DNA of 64,000 bases from positions 1-64,000 of the forward strand of contig NZ_JAMOIM010000026.1 in NCBI RefSeq assembly GCF_026130545.1, read 5' to 3'. Below, piece by piece: positions 62,384 to 64,000 of this stretch (positions are counted from its first letter, which is position 1; every line of letters begins with the position of its first letter). Position numbers and translations under genes: made by a program. The notes beneath the pieces were generated by a model. The model ran no database searches, had not been told where the DNA came from, and saw only the letters and a list, made by a program, of their open reading frames with translations. The stretch is from Lichenifustis flavocetrariae. Its GTDB lineage: Bacteria; Pseudomonadota; Alphaproteobacteria; Rhizobiales; Beijerinckiaceae.

Positions 62384-64000
62384 ATGTCTCGCCTCAGCCA
62401 AGCTGAACTTTCGGTCATGACCCGGCTGCATGCATTGAGCACGCCGCTGACCGCGATGTCCGATCTGACGGCGATCCTGAATGAGGCGCTCGAGGCGATC
62501 ATGGAACTGCAGGGCGCCGATTTTGGCAACATCCGGTTTTATGACGACGCGACCAAGACGCTCAAGATTGTTGCCCATCGGGGTTTGGGTCAGGAGTTCC
62601 TCAACCGTTTCGAGACCATGGACGCAAGCGATGCGACAATCCAAGGGTCGGCGCTGCGGAGCGGGGCTCGCGTGCTCATCCATGACATCATCACGCATCC
62701 TGACCACAGACAGGATCGGGACATCGCGGCGTAGACGGGATATCGCGGCGTCCAAGCGACACCTCTGCTCGATCGGAGTGCCGGCAGGCCCATCGGAATG
62801 CTCTCAACGTTCTTCCGCGAGCCGTACCGGCCATCGGCCCGCGATTTGCGTTTGACGGACCTCTACGTCCGGCAAGCTGCCGATGTGATTGCCTCCCGGC
62901 TCGCGGAACAGCGATTGCGCGACAGCGAGGGTCTGCTGACGGCAATCTTGAAGCACGCTCCGGGAGCCGTCGGGCTGTTCGACCTTGAGGGAAACCTGCT
63001 TTTCCGGGGCGGCCCGTTGGCCGAGTTGTGGGGCAACATCATTCCGTCGCGTGAGCCGGAAGCGGCCCACCGCTGGCGCGGCTTCGACGCGAAGGGCGGG
63101 CTGCTACCCCGGTCGCAATATCCCGGCGCCAGGGCGCTGCGGGGTGAGGTCGTCACGCCGGGTATCGATTTCATCTACGATGGCGATCGTGGCGAAGAGA
63201 CCTGGATCCGCGTCAGTGCCGCACCGTTCCGCAACGATGCCGGCGAGATCACCATCCTGCAAAATGTCAACGAGGAGAAACATGCCGAGCAACGGCTTCG
63301 CGAAAGCAAGTCGAAGCTCCAGGCCGCCGTCGATCTCGTTAAATTGGGTCGCTATGCGTGGAACCCCCAGACCAATGACATGCAGTGGGATTACGCGCTG
63401 CGAGAAATGTGGGCCTGCCCAAGGACGCGCCTGTCGACTACGACGTCTGGCGCGCCGGTGTCCATGCCGAGGATCTGCCGCGTATCGAAGCCGCAGTACA
63501 ACGGAGCACTGACCCGCAGGGCGACGGCGTCTACGACGTGGAGTACCGGGTCATCGGCAAGAACAACGGCGTGGAGCGCTGGATCGCCACGCGCGGCCAG
63601 GTACATTTCGAAAACAAGAGAGCGGTTTCGTTTTATGGTATCGCCCTGGACATTACCGATCAGAAGCGGATCGAGCGCATGCTGGAGCGCCGTGTCGAGG
63701 TGCGAACCCGTGAATTGGAGGATGTCAATCGCCAGTTGCGCGCCCAGATCGAGCAACGAATAAGCGCCGAAGCTGCTGTCCAGCAGCTGTACCGGCTTGA
63801 TGCGATCGGGCAGATCACATCCGGGGTGGCGCATGATTTCAACAATCTGCTCAGTGTCGTGCTCACCAATACGCGTCTGATGTTGCGCAAGTCGCATGAC
63901 CCCGACGTTCAAGAAGGGCTGGAACTGATTCACGCTGCTGCAGAGCGTGGCGCCAAGCTCACGGGGCAGCTTCTCGCATTTTCGCGCAAGCAGCGGCTCG
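62384..64000 (+). pseudogene. GAF-PAS sensor histidine kinase with amber codon and frameshift, cut by window end
   Basis: Begins SRLSQAELSVMTRLHALST, followed by a GAF domain (ADFGNIRFYDDATKTLKIVA). It is interrupted by TAG at 62732-62734, after which the same frame continues GYRGVQATPLLDRSAGRPIG and FREPYRPSARDLRLTDLYV. A PAS domain (AILKHAPGAVGLFDLEGNLL) comes next. A one-base G loss in GGG at 63411-63413 shifts the frame inside a second PAS (DYALREMW, then LPKDAPVDYDVWRAGVHAED). The kinase region has GQITSGVAHDFNNLLSVVLT, with the phosphorylatable His, and runs off the window at RKQRL. Two lesions make this a pseudogene unless they are sequence errors. Confidence 0.75.

Overview
The window (about 62% G+C) has alphaproteobacterial character, most likely Hyphomicrobiales. 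The signs are the GC-rich coding, the type I secretion plus RTX arrangement, a tricarballylate-type TcuAB pair and heavily decayed IS elements. A Methylobacteriaceae-like host (Microvirga or Methylobacterium type) is a guess only. No rRNA or tRNA gene and no CRISPR array was seen.

Region 1, 0.1-37.5 kb, is a surface-glycan and secretion locus. It opens with two-domain GT2 glycosyltransferases, a HAD-like protein and a large unrecognised membrane protein. Then comes a nearly unbroken minus-strand run from 31.0 down to 11.7 kb: an acyltransferase, two glycosyltransferases, a methyltransferase, an RTX (calcium-binding repeat) protein, further glycosyltransferases, a coiled-coil protein, a peroxiredoxin-like/2OG-Fe oxygenase fusion, the type I secretion ATPase and its HlyD adaptor, a sulfotransferase-like protein and a GT4-GT2 fusion. 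Many of these genes overlap by 1-4 nt (GTGA, ATGA or TGATG junctions), so several are probably translated coupled. The simplest reading is a locus that makes, decorates, exports or anchors an S-layer-like RTX protein. A GGDEF-EAL protein and two more acyltransferases sit on its right flank.

Region 2, 37.7-56.2 kb, is an accessory catabolic island bordered by scars: a formaldehyde dehydrogenase remnant, IS21-like terminal repeats and a 5'-truncated Lrp-type regulator. It holds an amidase with a small companion ORF, decayed aldolase and oxidoreductase genes, a PuuE-like polysaccharide deacetylase, a class III aminotransferase, an SDR, a polyamine-type ABC importer, an MmgE/PrpD protein, an aldehyde dehydrogenase, a GntR/FCD regulator and the TcuA/TcuB pair. 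The content suggests uptake and oxidation of an amide or amine-bearing carboxylate; the substrate cannot be read from sequence.

Region 3, 56.3-61.8 kb, is a graveyard of IS5-, IS1182- and IS3-family transposases, with a methyltransferase and an atypical arginase-family gene between them. The most striking signal is here. Six copies of a roughly 50-54 nt structured palindrome are inserted in the two IS3 transposase copies. Arm sequences differ between copies, but pairing is kept in most arms, and three of the copies are exactly 54 nt, a multiple of three. The window ends in a sensor histidine kinase gene carrying an amber codon and a frameshift.
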